NCBI RefSeq assembly: GCF_001522545.3
Contig: NC_031799.1
Coordinates: 45,095,326 to 45,159,325, forward strand
Reading direction: 5' to 3'
Source: Parus major
Taxonomy: Eukaryota; Chordata; Aves; Passeriformes; Paridae
Length of the DNA: 64,000 bases
The number at the start of each line of letters is the position of its first letter. Positions within the stretch are counted from its first letter, which is position 1. Both the position numbers and the translations under genes were made by a program. The notes beneath the pieces were generated by a model, which saw only the letters and a program-made list of their open reading frames with translations, was not told the origin of the DNA and made no database searches. Positions 11,075-23,948 of this stretch are shown here, piece after piece.

Positions 11075-13499
11075 CCAGCCTATGTAACGTGGCTTGAACT
11101 TGGACTCTGCATTCATGGAACACTGATGCATGCCAGCAGAAGGCTTTCCAGAACAGGAGAAGATGTGGTAGGGTGTTCATATGTTGTCTGAGAGTGGCTG
11201 CCCGCAGTTGCTATGCCTCCCTGTTTGCCTCATAGTGATATCACCATGGGGTGCCTTCCCACTAGAAACACAGGGCCCACCACACTGCTTCTGCTGACAC
11301 TTGTCAGAGCATCTTTTCCCACAAGTTGAAAGGTTCATGTCACCAAAATTAGCTTTGAGAGATCCCTGGAAATCATGGTTATAACTCTTCATAAACCTGC
11401 ATTGTACATCAGTGTAACACAAAATATTGCACATGATAAAATGAATCACACATCTTGTGTTCTAAGTGTCAAGCTGAAATGTTCTACAACTACTACACTT
11501 ATTACTAGTATGAAAATTGTGAACATTGTACTTCTTTAACAGGTTGTTTAAAGCTTCATTTAAAAATTCTTTTCCTTAGTCAGTCTGAATTTCTGAGGCC
11601 ACCAGCTAAAGTAGTTTAAAAATATAATAAATAAAATAAATAAATAATAATGAAATAGTTTTAAAAGCCCTGAGTGGTTCAGAGGTTGTTTTACCTTTTG
11701 AGCTGATGTTCAGACATGTTTGTCCAATATGTATGGCACCATAAAGAAGTGCTTAACACCACTGTTACAGGTGAAAAAACATTGCATATTACCAAGTCTG
11801 CCTGCCACTGAACATTCACCTCTGCCACAATCACCTTGTCCTCTAAAGAAGTTTCTTGCCACCTTGAATAATATTTAAAGTCCTGGTTCAAAAGGTGGGT
11901 TGTCAGGTTGCCACTTGCCCTCTTGTTCAGAGTAACAACTTATACCTCCCAACTTTTCTGCCTTCCTAGGAACACAGTGGATGTATTTCAGTGGAAGCAG
12001 TGATGTAGCCATGTCTACATGCAACTTACTGCTACTACAACTGTGTTAGAAATGCAATGTTTGACAATCATTTGAGCTCATGTACAGATAAACTTTATTG
12101 ATGGCACGTAAGGGGAGTTTGTTGTTAACTTTCTTCAGTCTTTTCCTCCAGAATGTCTTTGTCCCATCCATGTCCACTCCCTTTCTGTGACACTGTCAGG
12201 CCCCAGCCATGAATATCAGAACATCATGACACATTTCTTACTTCTGCCTCCTCAGTCAGTCATCTGAGCTTTTTGAAACTTTCTCTAGGCTCACTGACTT
12301 AAGGAAAAAGAAGCAAATTTTGGACAAACCTGCATAGTGGTCTTGCAGGTAGCTTTAAGAATGACCTGCAACTTGGGAAACGGGAGCTTATCAAGACCAC
12401 CTGCTCTGTGTGAAACTTACCAAAAATTGCACATCCCAGTTCTTAGGCCCATTGGCCAGTTCTTCCAGACTACACTACCAGTTTGTGTGGTCTGTGTCGG
12501 AAAGACTCTAGGGGTTTTTGTTGTGGCATGTCTTTCCCTCCCCCCTTATTCCCCCACCCCCCTTTTCCCCTTCCTCTGACACTGGAATTTTTTCTGTTTC
12601 CCATTTTCATGCACAGTGTGGTCTGTGTGAAACCCTCCAGTGTCTGCCCAAGCCACACTGTACAGTCGCCCATTGGACTGTGGCTGGGTGCTGGCTTCTT
12701 GGTTCAGCTCATAGGTTTGATTTTGTCTATGCCATCCTAAGGTTGCACAGGGAACCTGAGAGGCCTTTGAGGATGGGTTCACAGCCCAAGTCACACTGCA
12801 CTTTTCCCACCCCCATAATGCCCACTCTCCAGCCCTCCCCCTGAATCTTGAGCAGCTGCCTTGTAAAACAGGTTGAGGGCTTTATCTCTCTTTTACTTTT
12901 AATTATTGTTTGGTTTTTTTTTTTCACAGTCAGACTTCAGCTTTTAAGGTCCCTAGCTCTGATTAAAGAGTATTTGCTATTGGATATAACTTTTTTGCAT
13001 TCTTATGAATATATGAGTGTATATTTAATTTATGTCTTTATGTACCTATATATCAATATGTTTGTGCTAGATATGGGTATAGCAGAGTCAAGACACAGGC
13101 AATCACAGTCCAGTATGAAAACATCTGGGGCACAATAGTTAACCAAATGGAGGCTATTTGCCATGAATTTTGGCTGAAAGAGGTGGATTCTTGCATATTT
13201 AATATAAGAGCTTTCTTGCTATGAAATTCTTCTAGAATAGATAGGAAAGGAGGGACATCTCATGCTGCCAACCAGTCACAAGGCAGCCTGAAAGCATTTG
13301 AAGTATTATGTGTTTCCAAATTGTGACACTCAGGGCAAAAAGAGGTGGAGCACACAAACTTCAAGACTGGGAGAGGGAAGAGACCTTTGGGGAGTGTGTC
13401 TGCCTGTGGGTAAGAATTGTAATTGTAGTACTTCTGTGTGCCCTATCTTGTCATTCAAACTGTTAACCTCTTGACTAACTAGCTTCTTTTCAAACTGCC
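11075..13499. other. Unannotated sequence with small low-complexity tracts
   Basis: A (TAAA)n run lies at 11623-11655 and a pyrimidine-rich run with many C tracts at 12536-12578. A Cys-rich minus-strand frame at 11177-11449 is not recognisable as any family. A 68-base segment at 11703-11770 has exon-like borders and one open frame but is too short to be convincing. No gene is called. Confidence 0.4.
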
Positions 13500-13555
13500 T
13501 CTTGAAACTGAATGAAATTGAAATTGAATTAAATGAATTGAAATTGAATGATATG
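13500..13555. repeat. Degenerate (GAAATTGAAT)n short tandem repeat
   Basis: The units GAATGAAATTGAAATTGAAT and AAATGAATTGAAATTGAATG follow one another with small indels over about 55 bases. Confidence 0.7.
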
Positions 13556-16500
13556 GAAACTGACATATTTCCATAATTTCTACCAGCAGAATTCCAAAGG
13601 AGTGTGAGAGAAGTCAGTAATTTTTCTGGGACACAGTTCATCTGACCTACTTTGCTACTTTAGGCTGATCATAGAGTGTGTCTAATTCATACAGAGTCAC
13701 CTACTTGCTGGATGCTTAAAGTTATGTAAAGTGGAACAACCAATCCCTGGGAAACTACCCAGGAATGAGAGATTATAACCACCTCCACTGCAGGAAAAAA
13801 CTATGAATGAGTTGTAGCACTCTGTCATACAATCAAGGATACCTCCAAGATACAAAAAATATAGTATTTTATGTAGAATAGCAGGCTGGTTTGATTTCAA
13901 GAATAGTTCTAAGCTGCCAGAGTTTGTATGTCAAGAAAAATGTGTGAGACATTTCTGGCTAAGAAAACCTATGTAACAAATCCTGAGACACCTTGGTTCT
14001 TGTGTAGATTATTGCACATGAAAAAGAAAAAGCAGCTACATTTAATCAGGGGTCTTTAGGTTGCCTCCTGTACCTCCTTTCACTCAAAGTCATTCATGGA
14101 ACTCTCAGGCCAAACTGACTGTGATTAGACTATAAGGTAGGCTCTTGGGATGCCTTAATTGATTGAGTTTGGCATGACTAAGGCACAACAATGACTTTTC
14201 TTGTTTCATCTCTCACTGTCATTACCTTTCACCTGGAGCTGAAGGCAGAAAGTGAAGCATGCAACCAAGGAATTTCAAAGGATTCTTAAGCGTGAAATGG
14301 GGAAGACAGTTTTTAATTTTTTTAACATTTCCCAGTCTTATCACATGCTGTATGTTTTAAGGAAGTTAATGGCATGGTCTTTATCTTTTAACTAATGCTT
14401 GTTATTTTTTAAATTTGTGCAGCTGATGAATGCCTGCCAGGAGACAATTTTTTTCTGCACAGTGGTAAGGAATATTATTCTTTTGTTGAAATAAAGGCTT
14501 TTGCCTTTAATGTCTGCCAGCAGGCTGTGAAACAGCTATCAGTCTCTCCCTTTGGATCTATATTGTGATTGGAGGAAGAAATACAGGCTCTATAAAGGAC
14601 ACGATGCCTCCATATTACGATGGTGGTAGTGGTGGGGTGGTGGTTTTTTTCCTCTTTTGTATGTTTAGAGCTTTTGGGGAGAGGGGGCTGGGGTTTTGAG
14701 GTGTTTTGGGATTTGTTTGTTTGTTTGTTTGTTTGTTTTGGTTGATTGGCTTGGTTTCATTTTTTTCTGCATGTTATTGCAGAAACGTGTTTATGAAGTG
14801 AATGTATGTAGGGAAGTGCACTTTCAATCTCGTGGTCGTATTAAATGTTTTTGACAGAACGTGGTCTCTTGCTGCTTCCTGCATAAACAGACCAAAGATC
14901 ATTAGACAGAAATGAGTTACACGAAGCAGTAACAAAATTACAATGCACAGTGGCATCTCTGGAAATAAGAAACGATAAATTAAGTTCTGTCTAATATTGA
15001 GGTTATGAATTAAAGTTCAAGATAAATACGGAAGTAAGATTTTTCATTTAAGCCCACAAAGATCATGAAGATTCAAGCTATCCCTCCCTCACATAAAGTG
15101 ATTCTGGTTAAGAGGTAAGAAATGAGAACTAAACAAAGAAGAATGAGAGAAGACCCTTAAGTCTTAGAAAAGGAGATTTCACAGAGCAACCATATGGCTT
15201 TTTAGGGAGGAAGATTGTCCCTTTGTAGACATAGCATGGTTTGATGATTCCCTGATGATCTTCATGGTGTGCCACTGTGTGGTATTTTAATGACACTCTG
15301 CTTCTGGTGGAATAGATCATGATCCTTCACTAGGGGAGGCACATTGTGGAGCACACAGGGCTGCCTATCACCCCAGTGCAGAAAACTTCAGTGATATATT
15401 TCTATTCCTCTGTGCATTACATTTTCTTTTATTACTGCAGTGGAGCTTTTTTTTCCTGTTAAAAAGAAAAATCTCTTTCACTTCAGTGACAGTCAGACTC
15501 CTCGCATGTGATGTCTGTCCGCCTCACCTCAGATTGTGATACTTTTTGGAGTATCACTTACACAGAAACAGTCACTTTCAGAACTCAAAAGCTGTGATAT
15601 GTGCCAGGGTTGTGTTGATCTGCTTGAATCCCTTCCTTGGAACAGCTCAGTCTTGAGATATGCACATAGGAATTCGGAAGTCCACCACTCGGTTTTTACA
15701 ATACTTCAAACAGGTAATGGATGAACCTTTTTCAGTCTTTTCCCTGAAAATTAGAAAATTTATCCTTGTCCCTTATGTGTGCTCCTTGGTTGGTTCTTTT
15801 GTTTGTGTCTTGATTTGCTTCACTTTGAAAAAAAGAAAAACAGCTTTCAATAATAGTAATCCATGAAATCCATGAAGAACCTACTGGGTCCAGAACCTAC
15901 ACATCTCCACAGTTTGCTGCTGAGCCTTCCCTGTTCTTTCCTGCCATCTGAGAACTGTAAGCCCTGAAAACCCTACTATCTTTGGTTGTGGTTTTTTGCT
16001 GCTGGAACATCTGTGGACAGTTACTGTTTTCTATCTTCCACTTGCTGGTGCAGGTTTGTGAGATGACTGTGACTCACGTCTTCCTTGACCACAGCCAAAC
16101 CTTTCATGGTGGTTTAATCCCACTGACAGTGTTCAGATCTCTCTGCTATGTGGATTTGTATTAAGTGTTAGCTCTTTGGTGTAGAGAGTTGCATCAGGGC
16201 AGATGTACTGCAAAATCACATCCTTCGCTGTGTCTCCTGTCAACTCCCATTTTACTTCCCACTATTGTTCCCTGCACATATCTGGCTGCAGGTACGTTCT
16301 GCTCACCATACAGACTGCAGTGTAGTGCTGAGGAATCAGAGCAAGCTGCCTTCTTACCTCTCAGCATCCTCACCATGTGGGAATTGCATACTTGTGCTTG
16401 CATCAAAGAGTAAGAAGCACTTTGGGCTTAACCTGAAATGAAATTCTCAGCACTATGAGGTAGGGATTTTTGCAGAAGCTTCTGTCCAGTTGGGCTGAGT

Positions 16501-19500
16501 GAAACCAGTGAATCTTAAACACTTTTTTTTTTGCATTCCCCACTGTCAGTACGGGAAGTGTTAGACTTCCATAATATTGTTGCTGTTTCATGACTGAGTA
16601 ATATCCCTGTAAAACTGGAGAAGACCTCACAGTGAGACAGTAAGGCTGTCTCTTCTTCCTTTCTCCTCTTATTTAAAATCTCCATAAGACCCTCTAAGCT
16701 CTGCCATTTGGTGGGGCTTTCTTTCCTCCAATTAAATAATTCCATTCCAAGGTGGGTGATCATCTTAATTAGAAGATTTGGTAAGCAGAGATTGGTAAGC
16801 AGAGGTTGTTCTAGATATTCACCAGCTGTGCCTCAGAAACAAAAGCATGGGATTCAGAAAGCACATGACACTGCTTCCATGTAGCTGTAATCACAGTAGG
16901 CCCTGTGCAAATGAACCCTGCAATCTAGTGAGACACCAGCTCTGCCATTACCCCTTTCTTTGACCTAAGTGGAAAGCAAAGCCAGAGCAGAAAGGTGAGA
17001 GGTGAATGGTTGATCTGTCAGACTGGGACAGAGAGTGAATTCAAAAACCTGCAGCTTGTGTCTCCTTTTGTGATGAACTGAGACCTAGTAAAATGTGCAA
17101 GCAAAGGAAATGTCTGAGACAGGACCTACTAGTGGCTGTATTGGGCTCTCAGTGCATGACATCCACACACAATTCCACGTCATCCCATGGTTGTCATAAA
17201 GCAGATTTTACTTGGACCTCAGTTGTGAAACTAGTACCTGATGAAGCATGGCATAATGTTTATTATCCTTTTGTCCCCCCATGTGCCCATCATTCTGCAA
17301 AGGGCTTTCCTTCCTCACTCCAGAAGCAACAAACAGAGGGTACCCATGGCTCTTTGCCAGCCTCCCCACTCTTTCCACAGGCCACAGCTCTGCTCACTTT
17401 TCAGCTATTTGGTGACTCTCTATTTCTGTAGCTGCAATAATTAAATGCCTCCTTGCAAGACATTTTCCCTGGCAAGTTCCACATCCCTCAGCATTCATCA
17501 GTGACATATCATCCAGATGGAGTTCCATTCACAGTAGTCTTCTATTAGATGATAGCTTCCTTTGTTCCAGACTCTCCCTGCCCATGCGAGACTAGACAGG
17601 ATGACAGAAGTGTTTTCCTGTAGCAGCACATCTACAGAGTTCAATGCTTCCTCTGGAAGGCCCTCCAGCACAGCTCACAGCCCAAGAAAACAGCTGTTGT
17701 TGGTTTTACTTGGTCTATATCTTCCTGGGTTCAGAGATTTACAGATTATATCCATATTCTTAGGTTTTGATTTATCCAGTCATGCTAGACTAAGCAAGTT
17801 CAGTCTTCAATAATTGTTGTGAATCATATCTCAAGCATAATCCCCTTCCCATAACACTCTTACATCTATGAGAGTCATTGTGAGCGATGCAGATTAATCA
17901 GGGTTCCTTCCTGCATTGTTCTTTTCCCGTTTGGCAGAGTACTGACAGGGTCTAAAGCTCAGTCTGAAAGAAGAAATTATCTGACTCTCATGAAAAAGAC
18001 AATATGAAGTAGTCAGCGTGGAAAAGAGAGTGATAACAGGCTCTGGCAGACAGAGCAATTCTACTCGAGAATACTTCACAGGTGACATATACGCAGACAC
18101 ATGAGTGGTTCCCTGGAGAAAATTCAGTTGTAAGTGAAAAATTTAAACTGTTGATTTGGGTCCATGCTACAAAGGGAAGAAAGAACTAGTGAGACTCAAG
18201 AGGTATGCTCATGCAGAGAGCACCCTGTCTCTGGAATGCCTTGAACTTAGAGGAAGTACTTTGATAAAGAACTGTATGATACAATTTCCTCCATCTAACT
18301 GAACAGAGAATACTTCATTGAGAAAAGCTGTACAGAGCTGTATTTCTCAGGAAAGATACACAACTTTTTTTAGAGTTTTGTATGCTGCTTGCTTATTTCC
18401 TGAGATGGCTTCAATTTCCTTCAGAAATGTACAGGTGAGTTTTTGTGGCAGTCAAACCCTAAAAGGTTCATGACCCAACCTATCTATGATGCCTAAAGTG
18501 AGAAAAGTGAGTCCTAAACTAGAAAAACTTCATTGTAGGTAAGTACAGGCTCTGATGAGCCCTTGTAAGTGACAGAAACAGGGTTGTGCTATTCAGCAAA
18601 ACAGACACAGTGTGTAGCAAACAGGTTCACTATGCTTTTGGTGACAAAGCTCAGTCACTGAGCTGAGGAGATGCTGATCAACCTGTGCTGACCTCTGCTG
18701 TTTTCATTTCCCATCCTATTTCTTAATTAATTTCAGGTGCTTCATATTTTTGTACTTTGCTGTATCAACTAGGTCCTCATTAGGCCTGTTCTGTGTGATT
18801 TTTCTGCTGGTAAAGAATGATATTAATGAGAGAAACTGCCATTTAATTTCAGTCTCTCATTATTTCATATGCCATATATTCATGGAGATTTTTTTCCTCC
18901 ATAGATTGAGGTAGATGGATTTCTCTAGAGCATTTCTGGCTTTTGAACCCTGGAATTTGCAGGAACTTTATGCCATGATGCTGCAGAAAAGGTGAAATTT
19001 GAGAGCTTCTATTACAGTGTACTATCTTTGCTTAGGAACAATAGTTACTATTCATGAGCTGGGTCTATTCAGAACCAATTGTTAAGGTCTAGAGAAAGAA
19101 AGCTGTTTGTACAGGTTGTAAACAGAATTTCATAGCCTTAAATTTTCTTTTTATTGTTTTTTAGAGATACCTATGGAAGTTTACTTTTTATTCATCTCTT
19201 AACAGACGGATGTCTGATCTGACTGGGTACCTTTCCTTTGCTTCAATTGTGTTTCCTCTTTCTTTTATGTAACTGGGAATTTAGAAAACACATGCATTTC
19301 TCTGTGCTGACTCATACTCATTTCTTTAGCTGTCTTCCTAGGAGATGCAGTCAAAGAGAAGGTCAAAATTACTTTTGTTGTTCTATTGAAAGCCTTAAGT
19401 GCTAGTCTGGATTGAAAGATGTAGTCTTCAATTTTGTAAAAACCTCTTTCTTTAATTTTAAGTGTGTTCCTTGCCCTGAAAAACTTTCTAAAGAACTGAG

Positions 19501-19521
19501 TTTTACTGTTTTGTGTGATAG
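13556..19521. other. Unannotated sequence with (GTTT)n at 14712-14740
   Basis: A G-rich GGTGGTAGTGG run lies near 14620-14645, and a clean (GTTT)n repeat at 14712-14740. Short exon-like segments with splice signals occur at 14423-14464, 15053-15114 and 15646-15713. Each has one open frame, but their length makes chance openness likely. No gene or repeat family was identified. Confidence 0.4.
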
Positions 19522-19649
19522 CGTGCAACCTTCTCCTGAAGTCTGACAGCTGGGAACAATACCTAATGGGACTGTCTGTCAATTATGACACTTCCCTGCT
19601 CAGCAAAGAAATAAAGAACAACCATTTATTTGAAACTGCATATGAACAG
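19522..19649 (+). CDS. Possible internal exon of an unidentified host gene (low confidence)
   Basis: The 128-base segment is preceded by TTTTACTGTTTTGTGTGATAG, a fair acceptor, and followed by the donor CAG|GTATGG. One frame is open throughout. It starts after two bases (TGC at 19524) and ends exactly on a CAG codon, giving 42 residues with a mixed globular composition that begins CNLLLKSDSWEQYLMGL. The other two frames contain stops. I do not recognise the protein family. A 105-codon minus-strand frame (19265-19582) overlaps the left part and may be equally meaningless. In DNA of this composition, a segment of this length is open in at least one frame perhaps a quarter of the time, so this is a suggestion only. 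Conservation or RNA evidence would settle it. Confidence 0.28.
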
Positions 19650-20043
19650 GTATGGAATTTTTTATGGTGAATTACTGTCAGTTATATTATCTTTTAATTA
19701 CTGTCATATCCTTTTTGTGAGTCTTTTTATCACCACAGATTTTTTTTCTGCAGGTTAGAAACTTTTGCTGATTTAATTCATTCTTCTGTTTTGTGTTTCT
19801 GTCCTATGTGATTTTACCTTGGACTAAAATCTCTTTAAGAAAGTTCACTTCCATCAGAAGCAGAGGAATATTTATTATTAAAGCATTCTAAAACATGCTG
19901 GCTCCCTTTCATTTTTAGTTGCAAACACATGCTAACTTTGTGGAGTCATTTTTAAAACATTACCATGCCCATTTTCAGTTATTGTTTAGAAAAATGTTTC
20001 TACATGTGCTTTGTTAATTGGCATTATGTGTGGTTTTCAGGCT

Positions 20044-20074
20044 TTTTTTTTTGCTTTTTTTTTTTTTTTTTTTT
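20044..20074. repeat. Poly-T tract at assembly gap edge
   Basis: A near-continuous T run leads directly into the run of Ns, suggesting that the assembly or sequencing failed in or after the homopolymer. Confidence 0.9.
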
Positions 20075-20819
20075 NNNNNNNNNNNNNNNNNNNNNNNNNN
20101 NNNNNNNNNNNNNNNNNNNNNNNNNNNNNNNNNNNNNNNNNNNNNNNNNNNNNNNNNNNNNNNNNNNNNNNNNNNNNNNNNNNNNNNNNNNNNNNNNNNN
20201 NNNNNNNNNNNNNNNNNNNNNNNNNNNNNNNNNNNNNNNNNNNNNNNNNNNNNNNNNNNNNNNNNNNNNNNNNNNNNNNNNNNNNNNNNNNNNNNNNNNN
20301 NNNNNNNNNNNNNNNNNNNNNNNNNNNNNNNNNNNNNNNNNNNNNNNNNNNNNNNNNNNNNNNNNNNNNNNNNNNNNNNNNNNNNNNNNNNNNNNNNNNN
20401 NNNNNNNNNNNNNNNNNNNNNNNNNNNNNNNNNNNNNNNNNNNNNNNNNNNNNNNNNNNNNNNNNNNNNNNNNNNNNNNNNNNNNNNNNNNNNNNNNNNN
20501 NNNNNNNNNNNNNNNNNNNNNNNNNNNNNNNNNNNNNNNNNNNNNNNNNNNNNNNNNNNNNNNNNNNNNNNNNNNNNNNNNNNNNNNNNNNNNNNNNNNN
20601 NNNNNNNNNNNNNNNNNNNNNNNNNNNNNNNNNNNNNNNNNNNNNNNNNNNNNNNNNNNNNNNNNNNNNNNNNNNNNNNNNNNNNNNNNNNNNNNNNNNN
20701 NNNNNNNNNNNNNNNNNNNNNNNNNNNNNNNNNNNNNNNNNNNNNNNNNNNNNNNNNNNNNNNNNNNNNNNNNNNNNNNNNNNNNNNNNNNNNNNNNNNN
20801 NNNNNNNNNNNNNNNNNNN
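20075..20819. other. Assembly gap (745 Ns)
   Basis: All bases are N. Very long open frames reported across this interval are artefacts of unknown bases. Any exon or repeat inside cannot be seen. Confidence 1.
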
Positions 20820-21061
20820 AAGATACAACTGAATCTCTCAGAATTTGCCCATCTGAACTGCAGAAATGTTCTTCACAAGCTGAAGTAGACATCTGAGATT
20901 CCAGATAGACTTCTGAAATCCCAACAGGATTAAGGTATTTTTCTGGAATACCCTCAGTTTTGGATGATTTCCACAAAGCAGAAGCAGTGTGTTTCAGCTC
21001 TCATCCTGGCTCTGAGGGACTCTCCCAGTGTGTATCCTGGTTTCTTTTGGTTTGTCTTCAG

Positions 21062-21151
21062 TGGTGGCCAGTTGTTCAGATGCTGCTAGGCAGTACCTGG
21101 GAGACTGGAGCCCTGAGTGAGCAAAGCACCTCTAGATACACCCTTCCTAAA
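21062..21151 (+). CDS. Possible internal exon (very low confidence)
   Basis: A strong pyrimidine-rich acceptor (GGTTTCTTTTGGTTTGTCTTCAG region, 21040-21061) is followed by an open frame that starts on codon TGG. It runs 30 codons to a possible donor AAA|GTGAGC, and the same frame stays open to 21295. Residues begin WWPVVQMLLGSTWETGA. No family was recognised. Its phase follows on from the 19522-19649 segment (both at a codon border), but it does not join directly to the 21887 segment, which starts one base into a codon. Confidence 0.15.
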
Positions 21152-21886
21152 GTGAGCAGTACAAGCCTGTGTGCTGCCCATAATGCTTGGTACTGCTTCA
21201 TGTTGCTCAGTTCATTCTTCTCGAGAAACAACTCATACCTAGGGAAGGAACAGATCTTTTTTTTGTTGCATGTGCTGGTCAAGCTTCATAGATAGGCTGA
21301 AAGAATGATCCAGCTCTGCTCACGGCTGCCATTAGCTGGCACTTGCTCTTTTAAAACAGACATTACTGCAAAGCTTTAAATTTCCTCATCCATTTAGAGC
21401 AGACAGTGCTTCTCATTTGATTTTTCTTCTTTTGAGCATTCCAGCTGTGAGAGGTTTAATAAGCCATATACTTGAATTTGTCCTAGAAAAGATGGGTTTG
21501 GAACTGCCCTTTCATTTTCAGACTCTGACAGTTCTCATCTGGAAAATCTTTTTATATTTCTTGATATCTTCTTTTTGTATTCATACAGTAGCCACTGCAA
21601 ATTGTGCTCTTCTCAGCTGTTATTCTGGGAAGTGTTTGTCCATGGCTTTGAAACTCAGCTGGATGTATGGCTAAGCTGGAATATACGAACCTCTGTCCTT
21701 CTCCATGAGATCACAAGACTGACTTACAGTTTGCAACTTTTACAGATATCAACCTAGTTTTATTTGCCTTATGGCTTTAGAGCTCTTGGATATTGTTGAG
21801 TCATGTTGTCTGGCTCTGTGCTGTGAACCTGAATGGTGGATAACATTGTAATTTGTGCAAAATTGGATTTTTTAATGTCTTAATAG

Positions 21887-22032
21887 ATGTTCAGCAGCTT
21901 TAAGAGAAAAGATCAACTCTCAAGAGCTGTCAGCAATTGCAGCCATCACTACCAGAGTTCTCAGAGATGTCACTGAGTTTGAGAATCTGTTTAATAAATC
22001 TGGTCCTAAAAGCTCAAAAAACAAAAGCTCAG
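21887..22032 (+). CDS. Possible internal exon of an unidentified host gene
   Basis: The 146-base segment is preceded by a T-rich acceptor ending TCTTAATAG and followed by CAG|GTTAGA. One frame is open from the first base after the acceptor (TGT at 21888) for 48 codons, while the other two frames hit stops early. The predicted segment contains a helical-looking part (EKINSQELSAIAAITTRVL) and then a Lys/Ser-rich end. About two thirds of its codons begin with A or G, a mild coding-like bias. A G-rich run (22047-22067) lies just inside the following intron, and such runs can assist splicing. The ELSAIA-x-I-x-RVL-like helix is loosely reminiscent of adhesion-receptor GAIN helices, but I cannot support that assignment. 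Of the candidates in this window it is the most exon-like, and it is still unproven. Confidence 0.35.
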
Positions 22033-22037
22033 GTTAG

Positions 22038-22069
22038 AAAAAAAAAGGGGAGGGGGGGGCGGGGGGGAG
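22038..22069. repeat. A-run followed by G-rich tract (possible G-quadruplex)
   Basis: Nine A residues are followed by GGGG, A, eight G, C and seven G. On the plus strand this has the run pattern needed for a G-quadruplex. It begins five bases after the donor of the candidate exon at 21887-22032. Confidence 0.8.
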
Positions 22070-23819
22070 TGAAGTATTTTAGAAGTTGTCAGCTCTCTTG
22101 TTTAAAGTGAGAGACAGCAGATGGGCATTTCTAGAAGTCTCTGCGTCACTTATGACTGTGTCTGTTCCACTACTGGGTTTCCTTAACTACACTGAGAGAA
22201 TACCTGATCCTGTATACACAATTTCTCTACCAATAGGAAACCATCCTGAAACAGACTCAAATATCTGCTGCAGATCTCAAAGGGACAGTACTGAAAGGGC
22301 CTGTCTCTCTCCTGCCTGTGGATCACTTCCTGCTGCTTAGCACGATTTCCCTTGGTCCAGGTCCAGGTACCTGTTTGAGCTCCTGGATACCTTGTCCCTC
22401 ACTCCTGTCTGCCCAAGCACTACAATTCACTGGTCTCTGTAAGGTGCTCCTCATGCCCAAGAAGAACAGCAGACATTTGTAACTGCTCTGCGTAGGATCT
22501 GTTCAGTGCAGAGTACAGTACAGAGGAGGAGAATGATCATAAATCTGTGAGGGCTTTAAAAATGAGTAAACAGACTTCTATGACTATGGCAAATAGTAAA
22601 CACGCTGCACCATGGAAAAGAGAAAACTGAGAAGGTATTTGAGATGGTTCTGTAGATTCCTGTGTGGTCCTAAGGTGAATGGAGTTTGACTATTCACTGT
22701 CCCTTCTAAGCAAAGTTACAGAACAACACATGAATAAGAAGGAAGGAGTTTCAAAACAGGATTTCTTTTGTTCTTTATACAATTTATCAGTAATCATTAT
22801 AACTCCTTGCTGCAGGATACTGTGACTGTTAAAAGTTCACACAGATTCTAAAGACAAATTGACAAATTCATAGGAAAGAAATTAACTGGGGCCTCTTGAA
22901 TATAAAGACATCTCCTTTGGCTGGGGAAGTCCTTGAACTGCAAGTTGCTTGTGATTAGGGGAGTATTGCTGCATACTTACCCAGTTCTGCTCTCGCCAAT
23001 ACATTTGCTTTTATCTAGTGTTACAGACAAGCTGGGCTAAATTGTCCCTTGATTTAGACCAAAAATGGCTATTTTTTGTTAAAAGATGAGATTCTGTGGA
23101 CAGTGTTGGATAACCCAGTCCTTAAGATTTCCACAATGTTGCAGCTCTCCTCAAACTTCAGAAGCTGGGTACTATTTGTGGTAGAGAAATAAGGTGCAGT
23201 ATTTTGCTTTTTCTTACCGTGTTGCTGATTGCAACTATGTGATCACTTTGTTTACTTAGCAAACGAAAAACAATTGTTTCATCCCCTCTTCAAAACCATA
23301 TACTTGGGTAGAGAACTGATATCCCCCCAGTCCTGCTCTGAACACCTTCCAGCTGTGCACTGACATAACTGATGACCAGGAGGCAGCTGGGAGAGGGGCT
23401 GTATCTGTTCTGCTCAGCCAGAGTCTTAAATGTTACCCTCTTTTGCCTTTCTTTTGGACAAGTTCTGTAACAGAGACATTTAAAGCCTTTCCCCATGCTT
23501 GTAGAACTCCTTTAAAGGATAGGTTGATTTTGCTTGCTTTTTCTTGGTTAATTAATGTGCCTCTAAGTCTTTATGAAACTCAGCTTTTTTCGTATCATGC
23601 CTTTTGATGTTTCTGTTTTAAAATTCCAATTGTTCCACTGCCATCTCCAGGGATCAAGATTTGCATTTACCTTTTAATTTCTAACAAATTCAGGATTTTT
23701 CTTTTTGCATTTTAAATACAAAAAGCAATGTGAGCATTCTAACCCATAATTTAGGACTCTCCCCTGTCTTATGAATTATGTCTCAATATTTACAGTATAG
23801 CAACCTTGCTTATGTCAGT
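22070..23819. other. Unannotated sequence
   Basis: No convincing gene, RNA or repeat family was recognised. An 84-codon frame at 22086-22340 has no recognisable features. Confidence 0.45.
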
Positions 23820-23948
23820 AATTGCAAAAATAAATTATTTTTATAATTTATTTATAATTATAATATTATTCAAAATTATAATTTATTTATAATATTTATA
23901 ATATATTTATAATTTTTATAAATTAAATTGCAAAATTAAATATAAAAA
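23820..23948. repeat. AT-rich tract with (TTATAATT) palindromic motifs
   Basis: This is an almost pure A/T stretch made of repeated TTTATAATTTATTTATAAT-like words, several self-complementary. It is low-complexity sequence and probably easily unwound. Confidence 0.85.

Noticed and set aside
19965..20976. Open frames of 260 to 320 codons across this interval on both strands
   Set aside because: They consist mostly of unknown bases in the assembly gap.
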